A DNA stretch of 64,000 bases from Phascolomyces articulosus (taxonomy: Eukaryota > Mucoromycota > Mucoromycetes > Mucorales > Lichtheimiaceae), in the NCBI GenBank assembly GCA_025677815.1, contig JAIXMP010000006.1, positions 744,001 through 808,000 of the forward strand, given 5' to 3'. The notes beneath the pieces were generated by a model that saw only the letters and a list, made by a program, of their open reading frames with translations, made no database searches and was not told the DNA's origin. Shown here piece by piece: positions 15,424 to 26,146 of the stretch. The first letter of the stretch is position 1, and the number at the start of each line of letters is the position of its first letter. Position numbers and translations under genes: made by a program.

Positions 15424-17148
15424 TTACTGAATCAAAAATGTTTGTTTGGGTAAATTACAGTCTGAGAAAAAATCTTCCTTGCTTATTACATGACAACATC
15501 CGATAGCCTTATAAAATTCTTCTCCTTGTTCCTTTTTTATGACGGGATAGTAGCGATGTGCGGTACTTTTAAACAGAATTCCAGAAAGGATGACATGTTG
15601 TGTAGAAGTGTCATCCAAACTCTCCGTCAAATTATCAAAATCAACCCATGCAGCCATTCGATTAACAGTTTCTATGTTACACCAACACAAGTTTTCCTTT
15701 TTTATCTCCATGAATATTGATAATTGTTGAAGCTTTTCAGATATTTTATCGAAAAGTGGTTTTCTATCAAATTTCCAATAGTGGCCATTACGATCCAAAT
15801 CGATTCTTTTCATTTCTTTTGCTTTAGATAGCTGAACAAGTATGCACAGTCGATATTTTCGTTTATCACCACCATCATTGATATCGTCAGGAATTGTTGG
15901 TATATCTTCTTCTTGTATAGTTAAACTGTAATCATCGATGGATTGGTTGTTTGCAACATAAGTAGTTGTAATATGCATGGTTTTTCCAATTATATTGTAA
16001 TTTCGAAATGAGGTCGTTATATCATATGTCAAGTGTTTATCATTAACACCGGTCCATGATGGCAAAAACTTGTATTTTTCGATTGTTGATTCATAATCAC
16101 GATTTTTTCCAAAAAGCAAAATCCTGATATCTTTTTTTGCTAAAAGACCATAAAATTGAATCATCAAGTCTTCTAATGGCTGGTTATAATCGATGTGAAT
16201 CTGGTTGATACTATTTTTGGTCGAGAAAAGTCCACAAAAATGTCGAATAGTTAACTTTTTGAATGATTGAGGTTCGTCTTTATGGTCAATGAATTCTGGG
16301 AAAAGATGGATGAGAGCAAAAACACGGTCGTGGTCTTTGGTGCTTGTTCGTTGATGTGCATGGTATAGAATTTGTGACACACTGAGTTGCGATAATGGCC
16401 TGAGTAAAATTCTCGTGTCACCAGTAATTGAAAATTTTGCTGGAAATTGATGGCTATTTCTTCCAACAAATAACAATCTTTTCGACTTTGTTACTTCTTC
16501 TAAAGTCCATAAACGTTTAAAATATTGTTGTTTGCTTGCACTTAAAGATTCTTTAGTAGAGTATTCAGGTACAAGTGCAACGGTGCAATAAGCATTTTCG
16601 TATATATGATGCATGTTGCGTATTTCATGATGTTTTTCTTCTTTATCATCTTGATTGATGCATAATTGATCGTACCATATATATTTGATGTTGAATTGTT
16701 GACATATTTGCTGAATGATGCCTTCAAATTTGACATATTGAACCGTTTTTGAAAAGTAGTAATTTTGACCATCCATGATCACCAAAACTTGGTATATCTT
16801 GTTAAATCTCTTATTATCAAGTGTTTTGTAATAAGGAATAATCATATCAGGATAAATATTGTCATAAGAAATAATCTCGTGTTTGCCTTCGTCAATTCGT
16901 TTGTATTTTCCAGTGGTTTCATCGAGTACTATATCTCCAGATTGATTCCATGAATATGATAATGTGCAGTAACCTTCGTTCACTTGAGATCCATTGACTA
17001 CAGTCATGTCAGAAATACGAACAAGTTTGGTGGGCATAAAATCTGGTTTGGGCAAATCATTGGGAATTTTTTTAGACGGTTTTACACGTTTGGCGCGTTC
17101 ATGTTTGTCATTCGGAGAATATTGTGCCGTCTCGTAGGTAATATACAT
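15424..17148 (-). CDS. HET-domain (heterokaryon incompatibility-like) protein, intact copy
   Basis: Single uninterrupted frame of 574 residues from ATG 17148. The N-terminal half (about residues 58-218) carries HET-domain landmarks: LSYSW (63-67), IKYIWYDQLCINQ (154-166), an EIRNMHHIYENAYCTVAL block (175-192), and RLWTLEE (212-218). The C-terminal half has no family I recognise. In ascomycetes HET domains act in allorecognition and programmed cell death; a similar cytosolic self/non-self or stress role here is inference only. A second copy lies in inverted orientation at 39890-41658 and is broken. This copy has kept its frame while the surrounding duplicated DNA diverged, which suggests selection. 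A MITE sits 760 bases upstream of its start and a LINE just downstream of its stop. Confidence 0.88.
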   Translation of the reverse strand: MYITYETAQYSPNDKHERAKRVKPSKKIPNDLPKPDFMPTKLVRISDMTVVNGSQVNEGYCTLSYSWNQSGDIVLDETTGKYKRIDEGKHEIISYDNIYPDMIIPYYKTLDNKRFNKIYQVLVIMDGQNYYFSKTVQYVKFEGIIQQICQQFNIKYIWYDQLCINQDDKEEKHHEIRNMHHIYENAYCTVALVPEYSTKESLSASKQQYFKRLWTLEEVTKSKRLLFVGRNSHQFPAKFSITGDTRILLRPLSQLSVSQILYHAHQRTSTKDHDRVFALIHLFPEFIDHKDEPQSFKKLTIRHFCGLFSTKNSINQIHIDYNQPLEDLMIQFYGLLAKKDIRILLFGKNRDYESTIEKYKFLPSWTGVNDKHLTYDITTSFRNYNIIGKTMHITTTYVANNQSIDDYSLTIQEEDIPTIPDDINDGGDKRKYRLCILVQLSKAKEMKRIDLDRNGHYWKFDRKPLFDKISEKLQQLSIFMEIKKENLCWCNIETVNRMAAWVDFDNLTESLDDTSTQHVILSGILFKSTAHRYYPVIKKEQGEEFYKAIGCCHVISKEDFFSDCNLPKQTFLIQ

Positions 17149-17908
17149 TATTTCTATGATTATATATTAAATAAGTCTGACAAGTTAGTTTCTATATAAC
17201 CGTAGATAACAGAAATAAAGAAGAGAGGCATTTACTCAAAGATAAAGAAATGAATGGTACTATTGGAAAAATTGCAAGAGAGTATACAGTGGTGGTATAT
17301 TTAAGTAGTAATAGATACGCGTTCTTTTAAGGATTTTCTATCAAATGAAGGGTAGTGATGGAAGTGGTAAATAGAAATGAAAAATAAAGCTGTTGTGTTT
17401 TTAGTAAAGAAGGAAGAAAAATCAAGTAAGGCTTAATAAATATACCTTTTTCCTCACTAAACTAGTGTGACATGTTACAAGTAGCTCCGCCAAAACTTGA
17501 AAGAGTACTCCATAAACAAAAAAATATTGAGTAGTACATATTTGTTTATATGCAGACGATTAAGTAAAGAAAAGAGTATTCACTGTTCTTTACTTTTTTT
17601 TTCGTCAAATCGATTTTGATAATATGAATTTTTTTTAACCATGTCGTTGAATGTTTGATTCACTGCTGCTGAACGACTATAAAGTAAGATCATAAACTTA
17701 TGGTTGATTAAAGTAAAACGAAAAAAAAAAACCAGCTCCATCTCATCTGGACGTCTTTATGCAATACAGAAACACGATTGCACAAAATAATGATATTCTA
17801 CGTAAGTCCAAACTCTAAAAACGCCCAAAAGAAAGCACTCACTCTAGATTTGATACTTAAGACTTCATACTGTAATTCATCCAGTAAACTTCTGTGGATG
17901 TTAATATA

Positions 17909-18459
17909 CACTGTGGAAAAAGGTATTCACGAATATGCTCGTAAAAAAACCTAAAAAAACCTAAATATTCACGGAAGACAATACCTACTTAACAAAGGTT
18001 ACACGTGTAATACATCCTTTCGGACAGTTGCCCGAGAATATAGGAATCTTCCATCCAATACGTACCTGGCAGTGGTATATGGATGCTTCACTGCCTACAG
18101 CGACCACACACAATACTATTATTGTTATTAGCATAGAAAAAAGTAACATATTATTATACTATCACCAAACGATTCATATTCTTTATAGATATATCAAGTA
18201 ATATATTTGTGTAATAAGCACATTCACTGCTACTTCTATTTATTACTCAGTATATATCATTGTTATCGTCATTTTCATCTAACAGCTACTCATGAACCCC
18301 ACCAAGTGAAAAGCACGAATTTGAGAATAATCCAGTACACAAAAGCTATAAACATGAGTTTGTGTTTTTTTGAGACCTGGATATAAAATGTTCCGAAAAC
18401 ACGAATTCGTGTTTTTCGGTTAGGGGTTTAGGTTTTTTTGGGTTTAATTTTCTACAGTG
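17909..18459. mobile_element. MITE, 551 bp, in HET upstream region
   Basis: The ends are CACTGTGGAAAA and, reversed, CACTGTAGAAAA, flanked by ATA on both sides (17906-17908 and 18460-18462). The homologous position in the right arm (near 39165-39180) reads TTAATATAAAGAC without the insert and with a single ATA, so this is a clean filled/empty pair. It has no coding capacity. A small inner palindrome (ACACGAATTCGTGT) lies near 18400. A TIR of about 12 bases with a TA-containing target suggests a Tc1/mariner- or Harbinger-type parent, not determined. Confidence 0.85.
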
Positions 18460-18695
18460 ATAAAGACATCAATTTATGCTGGGTATTTGTATTATTATTT
18501 TTTCAACTTGAATAAGGGAAAAAGAGAAGGATCAATAAAGTGGAAAACATTTGGTGCAGCTGTAGTTATGCAACAGACAAAAGATATTGTTATTAGTGGG
18601 TAATCTACTCTAGGCTTTTTATACTTTTTAAAAGCAGTGTTGTCAAAACACTGAAAATGGACCATTATAATCTTTTCCATTGTTTAAACCCAATA

Positions 18696-21119
18696 ACGTA
18701 ACAGGTTCAATAAAGAGCATAATGAGAATACGGCTTTTGTTGTAAGAATCTTTGTTATTTTATGCTAGACTTAGATACAAACAATGGATATGTTCATTCA
18801 ACTTTTAGAAAGCAAAATGAAAAGGAACCTTTACATTATGACATGATATGAATAAAAAACGATACATTGATGCTTAAAGAATATGTGTTGCCCACAGTGA
18901 CAGTAGATAAATATATAAGTTTTACTACTACATGGCAACAAATCTATTTTTCTGGTAGTTCTTGTGTAAATCAACTTTGCTGCAATGTCTCTTTTGAGTA
19001 AAAAGGGAGGGCACCATTATCACACATACTGCTCCTTTAGAATATAATAAATGTCATTAATTATAAAATGACCATTACATCCGACAGTAGGACCGCATTG
19101 TTGTTACTATTGTCAAAATATAAATGATCCAATATCATTGTTCATCAGCGCGTTTTTATTCAGAAAATCTATATTAAGTCACAAGTTCAAAGAAGTTTTC
19201 ATATTTTCTAGAGTCTAGAATAAGTGAAGAGCGACTTACTAGGTAGCATATATATTCTTCTCTTTATAAAAATTATCGGTAAGCTTAGGTTTGAGCTAGA
19301 TACTGATCTTTTCCCAGTGGAGTATTGCCTCTTTAAGTAATTATGCATTATTAGAAACGTTTGATGTGGCGATAATGACCGGTTTATCCAAAGGAGGATA
19401 AACTTTTTTATGGTCCATAATGATGATAATAATGAAGCGTGAATCATACCAGACAACATGATTATTGGTATAGAACCGATATATTTTCCACCGGACTGGT
19501 GTATTTTTGGAAGATTGAGGTAAATGCTCCTTATTTATCTTTTTCTGTCGCTTACCATAACCAATGACAATGATTTATTAATTTTGATAACATCCGATAT
19601 GATGCTGATACATATTTCATAACGTAAAAAAGTATAATAAACAATGATGAGAAAAAATAAGAAAAAAAAGATAAATTGGTATTTTATATTTGTAAAATGG
19701 AAGAGTGGCCATTTGTATACAACGAAAATAAGAAGCCTTGGTAGTAGTGGAGCTGTTGTAACTTACTCATTTTTCTACGTAATCTGAAAGAAAAAATGTA
19801 GACATAATAGGTGGATATTCAATTGGAGAAAATTGAAGATGCTGTAGAAAAAGAATAATAATGATAGCATATACAAAAAAAAGAATGGATGGGGCATATA
19901 GATAGAAAGGAGACTAGGTACATTTGTTGGACCATTCAACCCTCGCTTTTTGCACTTTGACAATTCCACGATATTTGTTGCATTAGGTAAGGTTTTGCAA
20001 CATTCGAGAGTATAGCCATATAGTATGATTATCGATATTTTAACTATATTAATGCAAAAGACGGAAAAATAATCGTAAATAACAATGGTGATCCAGAAAA
20101 ACCAAAAACCATATAAAAAACCATATGTTTTTATATATCTAGAGCTGAATATATCGAAATTTAGCTTGAATATATACCTCAATAAATGGGATAAGGATCC
20201 GGTACTATTTTTTGTTGTACATTTCGAGGCTATTTTACCGCGATAAACGGAAATTTAGTCAGATGGGTATTGCAGTTTTTCTTATGTTTTTGTGACAATT
20301 TCAAAAAAAGCGTTGCGTTAACGCAGAATCTGCACAAAACGGGAGTGAAACAAACAGGGGTTGACTGTATTTAACTCTAGCATCTGTGGAAAGAGTTTTG
20401 TATGGTTTGATGGTATTGTCATATCTTTTAAAAACTAAATTGAGAAAGATTCAAAGTAGATGTTGTCTTTCGAATTCGAGCTTGTTCGGGCAATTTGAAT
20501 TTTCGAAATATAAACTGCAAAGGGCACATATTAGTATCTTCTTTAGAATACAACACGAGGACCTCCATGAATAGAGTTCATAATAGGATGGGTCAGAATG
20601 TCTGGTTTGACATACATTGTCTGCTCAAACTCTGTGGGTCACATTGGCCATTGGGCTAAAGAGCAATAGCCATTTATTCTTTAATGTTCTACGCATAATA
20701 AGATGCATACACTTTACTGTCTTTTAATTTGTTCTTTAATAATCTGCATGATGTCATGGACTTGGGTTATTTCCGTATCCTTTTGATTTACGTACCATTG
20801 TTTGCGTTTATGTTTTTATTATGATGCTCATCTTTTGCAGTTAGTGCTATTTTTATTAATATACTCGGGTTCGATTGCACTCCTATTCACAAAGAACTTG
20901 TGCACCGCAAGTGTTAAAGGATCGACGGTAACTCAGACGAACCGAAGAAAAGACCGTCTGTAGAAGCAGATGATTGCTCCTATAAGTACGTCAAATGTTG
21001 GGTGCAGTACCTGGTCTGTGTGAAATTTAGATACAACAGCTCCATAAATAGATGGAACAATAAAAAAGCACCATCGCTTTTTTTTTTCCTTTCTTTTTTT
21101 TTTCATATCCCGGTTTGAT
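18696..21119. other. Intergenic, old repeat relics; upstream region of phospholipase gene
   Basis: No intact gene seen. It contains a pogo-like repeat relic (19935-20372, listed separately) and several short frames interrupted by stops. The last few hundred bases before 21120 are T-rich and presumably contain the phospholipase promoter. Confidence 0.5.
19935..20372. mobile_element. Decayed pogo/Tc1-like non-autonomous repeat
   Basis: The left edge reads TCAACCCTCGCTTTTTGCAC and the right edge, reversed, starts TACAGTCAACCCC. The CAGTCAACCC terminus with an adjacent TA fits pogo/Tc1-type elements. About 115 bases at the left end (19935-20050) recur, reversed, at 42655-42751, including the same ACTTTGAC-AATT-CCACGA order. 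Only the outer bases of the two ends match, so this is a relic. Confidence 0.4.
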
Positions 21120-23658
21120 ATGCAGAAATCGCTGGTGGTGATCACTGCAGTGACAGTATGTGTTATTGTTACCTTGGACTATCAAAGACGGCGTCATAAG
21201 CGACAGCTACAACACACAACGACACGACAATTACCTTCAAAAAAGAAACAAGAAGAACTAGCCAATAAAGAAGAAGCTCCTAATGACGATAATGAACAAG
21301 ACAAACAAGATCAAGAAGAAGAAACCAATGCCATTGAGACTTGGTTAATTGAAAACTTTCAAACATGGCAAAATACGAGCGATGAATTCATTAGTAATAT
21401 TTTCAACAACATGCCCGAATGGACAACACCCGATTGGATTACCACACCAGATATACCTACTTCCTTGGAAGACTGGACCGAGAAAATGACCCAACTTTAC
21501 CCTGCGTTTGAGTCTCAACTGGAAAGTATGAGAGAAACCTATGAACAGTTCTGGAACTTTTTATCCATGGATGAGTTTCGAAAGATTGTTGAAGAAAGTC
21601 GACGTGAGGATTTGGATGCAACTTTACATCCAGAAATAACGTTGGATGCTGAAGTAAGGTAATAATAATAATAGTAATAGTAAAGAGATGAGGAAACGAT
21701 GGAAGTTTTTTTTTTGTTTGTTTGTTTTGTATCCGTGGTTAATCGATCTATAATATCTAGAATGGGAACTGAACTGCCTGATGAAGAAGAAAAATTCAGG
21801 ATAAAACGACAAACATGGCAACGGGAAGCATTTGCTAAATTTATTGGGGTGGATCCAAAACAAGTCGATCCAAGGGATATTCCCATTGTCGGGATTGCCG
21901 CAAGCGGAGGTGGTTATCGAGCCATGAATGGAACGGCAGGTTATCTCAAAGCCATGCATGATTCTGGCATGTTGGATTGTACCATGTATATGGCAGGTGT
22001 CTCTGGATCCACTTGGTGTATGGCACAACTTTACAGTCGATTGACCCATCGGTCCTTTGATACATTGATGGATCATTTGAAATCGCATATTCATACCCAT
22101 ATCGCCAACGTATCCAATTTTATGGCCATTTTGCAAGCTTCCTCTCAAAATGCAAAAACATTGATTCAAGGTCTTATTCAACGTTATTATCAACAAAACG
22201 GTACTTTGAATGTGGTGGATATTTATGGAATGTTGTTAGGTGGTACACTTTTGACAGAAATACAAACAGTGGCACAACCTCGTTCTCGAGGCAATCCTTC
22301 CTCTGCAAAGAGTCACAAAAAACAAGAAGGGACAGAAGAAGAGTACAGTGAAAAGATTGATCGAAATACAGAAGATCGAACAGTTGGAGATGAAGGTCTT
22401 GTACGTGAAGAAGATAATACAGTGATTCGAGCCGTATTACCATCCAAATCAGAACTCAAGTTAACTCGACAGCGCCATTATTTTGAAGATGGTTCATGGC
22501 CCATGCCTATATATTGTGTGGTTCATCATGAAGTAAAAGATTTATATCGATGGTTTGAATTTACTCCTTATGAAATGGGTTGTGAAGAATTAAAAGGTAA
22601 GAAATCATAAATGGCTTGCTCATTATTCAGTGCAAAAGAAAAGAGAGAGAAAGACTGACCTTCAGATACATTTATGTGTAGCATGGATCCCTGTATGGAG
22701 TTTTGGACGCCAATTCAAAGAAGGCAAGAATATAGAAAAATTACCAGAACAAACCCTTGGTACATTGATGGGTGTTTTTGGATCTGCTTTTGCTTCTTCG
22801 TTGGCTCATTTTTTTCAAGAAATCCGAGCATTTCTTCCTGGACCCGCATTGGCTGCTGTGGATAATACATTGACACAATATAAAAATGATTTATTGACAA
22901 TCCATCCATTTTCTCCAGCAAGATTTCCAAACCCATTTTACAAAATTGATAATCCTTTATCATCATCATCACCGCAACAAGAACCATCTTCTTCTGATAA
23001 AGAATCCGTCAGTAGCAAAAGCAAGGATGAGGAGAATGACAACGACCCTGATGAAGAAAAAGATAAAGATGAAAAGGAAAATGAAAAAGAAGAAACCACC
23101 CAATCGTTACTGGATCGAGAATATCTGGATCTTTTGGATGCTGGATGTGATAACAATATACCTTTTTATCCCCTTTTAAGACGGGAACGCCATGTGGATT
23201 TCATTATTGCATTGGACCTGAGTGCCGATATAGAAACAGCACCTCATTTGGAAAGAGCGCAAGGATATACAAAACGACGTGGCATCGATGGTTGGCCAGA
23301 AGAAGCCCGTTGGCCCGATATCCAACCTAAGAAAGATGACGATGAGGATCAAAATGATTCTTCTACAACTCAGACAGAGAACAGTACTCATCCTTATGGC
23401 CTTGGAACCTGTACTATTTTTGAAGGCAGTCAAACTACTGTTGCTTATTTCCCATTAATTGTCAATGATCATTACGATCCAGAATTCGATCCGCAAACGG
23501 CTGATTTTTGTAGCACATTTTCGTTTGTTTACACAGCTGCACAAACAACCAAGCTTGTGGGATTAGGAGAAGCCAATTGGCATGATAATGTGGATCAAGT
23601 CAAACAAAAATTAAAATCGTTATGGGAAAAGAAGAGACAACAACGCATAAACTCTTGA
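21120..23658 (+). CDS. Cytosolic phospholipase A2-like enzyme (PLA2_B/patatin-type catalytic domain), 3 exons
   Basis: Model: exons 21120-21658, 21761-22596, 22682-23658; 783 residues. The protein starts with a hydrophobic segment (residues 5-20) followed by basic residues, a likely signal anchor. The catalytic domain begins near residue 220. The oxyanion-type SGGGYR is at 228-233 and the nucleophile GVSGS has Ser261. Intron 2 falls just before AWIPVWSFGRQF, a conserved cPLA2 block, and splicing restores it. The catalytic Asp is probably Asp611 in LLDAGCDNNIP, followed by VDFIIALDLSAD. A highly acidic, Lys/Glu-rich linker (about 555-600) interrupts the domain before the Asp. The family hydrolyses acyl chains of (lyso)phospholipids. 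The first donor was taken as AAG|GTAATA because it alone keeps frame. Confidence 0.9.
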
Positions 23659-24122
23659 ATTACTTAGATATTAGATATAGATATACACTTTATGATACAT
23701 GTACTATTTTAGAATTGTAATAAATAATCATTTATACACAGAAAAAAAAATAGAGTGGTGAAATGGTGTTCTATCCAATACGTAGAGGGGGAGGAGTGTC
23801 TAGTGAAGGAACAACGATGCGATCATCATGCGACTTGTAGGAGGGAAGGTCTCGGGACCTATAAACCAATATTTTTCAGAGGCAGTCAAACCACATTGAT
23901 CCATATTTAAAAATAACCCCGTCTGAATCACAACGTATTGGAAAAACGCAAATCAAAACGTATGACCTTTTTTTAAGAGCGTTTTTTACACTATACTTTA
24001 AAGTAGAAGTTCCCAATAGATAGCATGCTTTCTTTTGGAATAGGATATGATAGAATAAAGTTTATTACTCTTTGTTATTATATATTATAGTATAACGATT
24101 TAATAAGTAAGAAAAGGGGAAT
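23659..24122. other. Short intergenic region between convergent genes
   Basis: 3' flanks of the phospholipase gene (+) and the small gene at 24123-24458 (-). An AATAAATAAT stretch near 23718 could serve as a polyadenylation signal for the phospholipase gene. Nothing else seen. Confidence 0.5.
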
Positions 24123-24458
24123 TTATTGTTTTGGAGAATGGGCTTGTAATTCATGAAGTTGTTCCACTTGTTCGGGTGTTCCTTGGTTTTCTATATTTCT
24201 TGCAAGGTTTGGATAACAGTCCCAATATTCTTCACTATGTTCATTTTCATTGGAAGCTCTTCGTATCGGTGGCATCCAACCTTCATCATCGTCCTTTTGT
24301 TTTTGAATGGTTGAGGAAGAAAGAGATTGATCTTTTGAAGCTTGTGTATCGCTTGTATTTGAATTCTTGTTTTTATTCCTTGGTGTTTCTTGAGGTGAAT
24401 TTATAGTTTGTCGATACAACATTGGATGTGTCAGCGTATCTGAATCTGATTTTTCCAT
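24123..24458 (-). CDS. Small hydrophilic protein of unknown function
   Basis: A single-exon frame of 111 residues from ATG 24458. The product is hydrophilic and rich in Ser, Thr, Gln, Asn, Glu and Asp, with a KDDDEGWMPPIRR stretch mid-protein and EEYWDCYPNLA near the end. No membrane segment, signal peptide or known motif is seen. Amino-acid use is balanced, unlike the Phe/Ile/Lys-rich shadow frames nearby, and supports a real gene. It stands alone between the phospholipase and the ubiquitin-fold genes. Function unknown. Confidence 0.6.
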   Translation of the reverse strand: MEKSDSDTLTHPMLYRQTINSPQETPRNKNKNSNTSDTQASKDQSLSSSTIQKQKDDDEGWMPPIRRASNENEHSEEYWDCYPNLARNIENQGTPEQVEQLHELQAHSPKQ

Positions 24459-24781
24459 TTTGGCCAATTTTTTTTTTTTTTGTTATGTTACAATAATAAT
24501 GTTATGTTTGATAATGAAGTAAAAATATAGAAAAAATGTTGGGTGGGTCTTTTTATATACTAAAAGAAAGAAAAAGAAAAAAAGAAATGGAAAAAAAAAG
24601 TGAGGAGATTATTTGTTTCTGCATTAAAGCGTCGGAATAAAAAAAATCGCATTGTTGTTGTGTCATGGTCATGTCAATTTTTATAAAATGATTCATGTCC
24701 AACGGATCGATAGTTGTATTTATATATATATGATGGAATCAAATGGAATAGAATTATAAAGAGAAAACGGGTATACACAAA

Positions 24782-24826
<45 letters not shown>

Positions 24827-25184
24827 CCAACTACAATGTTAAGTTGAAAAAAAAATGGATGTGGAGAATTACAACCAAAAAAAGAAGTTTGTTCTGCTGT
24901 GTTTCAATTATGCATTTCCTACTGGGGAAAAGTGAAGAACAGGAAATAAGGTGATTATGGATGAGGAAAAACTGTTATAAATTTGTTGTCATGATTTGCG
25001 AGAAAGTATGTGTAAAGTGTGTATATGTAAAAAAGAAAAAAAAAGAGAGAGAGATAAGATATGTCTGTGCGTTTTTGAATTATACAAATAGAGAAGAGAG
25101 GGGAAGAATCAAATCGAATAGGAGAAAACGGATGTGTGGGATATAAAGAGTTGGTGATGAGGATGATAACGAAGAAGAATGAAT
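24459..25184. other. Intergenic region with dinucleotide microsatellite
   Basis: AT-rich region between two minus-strand genes. It holds a CA run (24782-24806) that passes directly into a TA run (24806-24826). No other feature supported. Confidence 0.55.
24782..24826. repeat. (CA)n(TA)n microsatellite
   Basis: About 25 bases of CA repeats followed immediately by about 20 bases of TA repeats, seen directly. Confidence 0.9.
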
Positions 25185-26146
25185 TTAAAGGATGATGCAA
25201 CATTTACATCGCGGTACTTCCGTTGTCTTGGTATCTATTAATATTATTAAAAAAAAAAAAGAAGGCTTAATGATTATCCACTAACATATTAGATAAAACC
25301 CTTATACTCTTTACTTACCATCAGCTGATTTAAGTTGTTGATCGCGTACAAGTAAATGAACTGTAAACAATTCACCACCTCGAAGTCGATTTGCTATTCA
25401 ACATATAAAAAAGAAAATTGATCTTTTAGCTTTTTCTAATCTCTCCTTTATGATATATTTCCCTTCCATCCTACTTTTTCCGATATAATACTTACATTCT
25501 AACGTTGAATCATTATCAAGAAACTTGCCAAGATATAATAATTCGATAAATCCAACGGACTGTGGTGCCGCTCGACTTGATTCCCATTCTATCATAAAAC
25601 TCAATTACCACTATATACTCTCCTACTGCTTATCTTTCCATCTATATCCCAGTATAATTCCTAAACCAGCATCTATCACCCTCAAAAAAGTAATATACCT
25701 TGTGGCCATTCTGTAATAACTTGTTTTTTCACTTGGGACACAGTGGACAATGGGTTGAATTCAAATGTATGTCTATTCCCTGAAACTAGTAATAATGTTA
25801 AATGAACTCGATCCAGTGGTAACTTTTGTTCGTCTCTGTCATCGTCTTGTTCATGTTCTTCTTCATGGTGTTGCTGTTGTTGTTGTAAAGTATTAGTATT
25901 ATTCTGCTGTTGATCGTCACTTGTAGTAGTAGGTGAAAGAGAAGAAGGTGCTCGAATGGCCATAGCTGAGCCATTATCTGTTGTAGTAGGAGGTGTTGTT
26001 TCGTTGGATGAAGTCATGGATAATGGAGCAATGGAAGAAGAGGAAGGTTGCTGTTGTTGTAATTCGGTCATATGTTGCTGTTCTTGTTGCTGAGTAAAAG
26101 TGCTATTATTATTGGTATTAATATTCTCGGCATGGAGGAGTGACAT
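25185..26146 (-). CDS. UBL3/MUB-type membrane-anchored ubiquitin-fold protein, 4 exons
   Basis: Model: exons 26146-25699, 25588-25496, 25393-25319, 25234-25185; 221 residues, all junctions in phase 1. The first 110 residues are low-complexity, with many Gln, Ser, Thr and Asn plus an acidic HEEEHEQDDDRDEQ stretch. A ubiquitin-like fold follows (about 112-205): beta strand DRVHLTLLLVSG, helix TVSQVKKQVITEWP, then GFIELLYLGKFLDNDSTL and GGELFTVHLLVRD. This matches the UBL3/MUB (Rad60-SLD_2) pattern. The last residues RCKCCIIL form a CaaX box (CIIL, Leu favouring geranylgeranylation) with a second Cys beside it, as in UBL3. It is therefore expected at membranes by prenylation. The start is the first ATG; the frame continues upstream without another ATG. 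Confidence 0.85.

Larger units (their letters stand above)
11358..18695 (-). repeat. Left arm of inverted duplication carrying the HET gene
   Basis: Read on the minus strand, this segment matches 38932-42018 on the plus strand. The match starts near the heptamer-rich TTTAAACCCAATAACG (about 18680-18695) and ends near CACCATTTTAGACG (about 11358). Removing the LINE (about 3.7 kb) and the 551-bp MITE leaves about 3.1 kb, equal to the right arm. Nucleotide divergence is substantial, so the duplication is not recent. The edges show no terminal inverted repeat or target duplication that I can see. Confidence 0.85.

Noticed and set aside
18410..18445. TAGGGGTTTAGG-like stretch resembling telomere repeat
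   Set aside because: Not tandem; it is the inner part of the 551-bp MITE end, paired with a similar sequence at its other end.
19208..20182. Minus-strand frames of 83 and 135 codons
   Set aside because: Hydrophobic AT-driven composition, no splice-linked partner, and overlap with a repeat relic.
24782..24826. Regular repeats as possible CRISPR-like array
   Set aside because: A simple dinucleotide microsatellite; no spacer structure anywhere in the window and the organism is a eukaryote.
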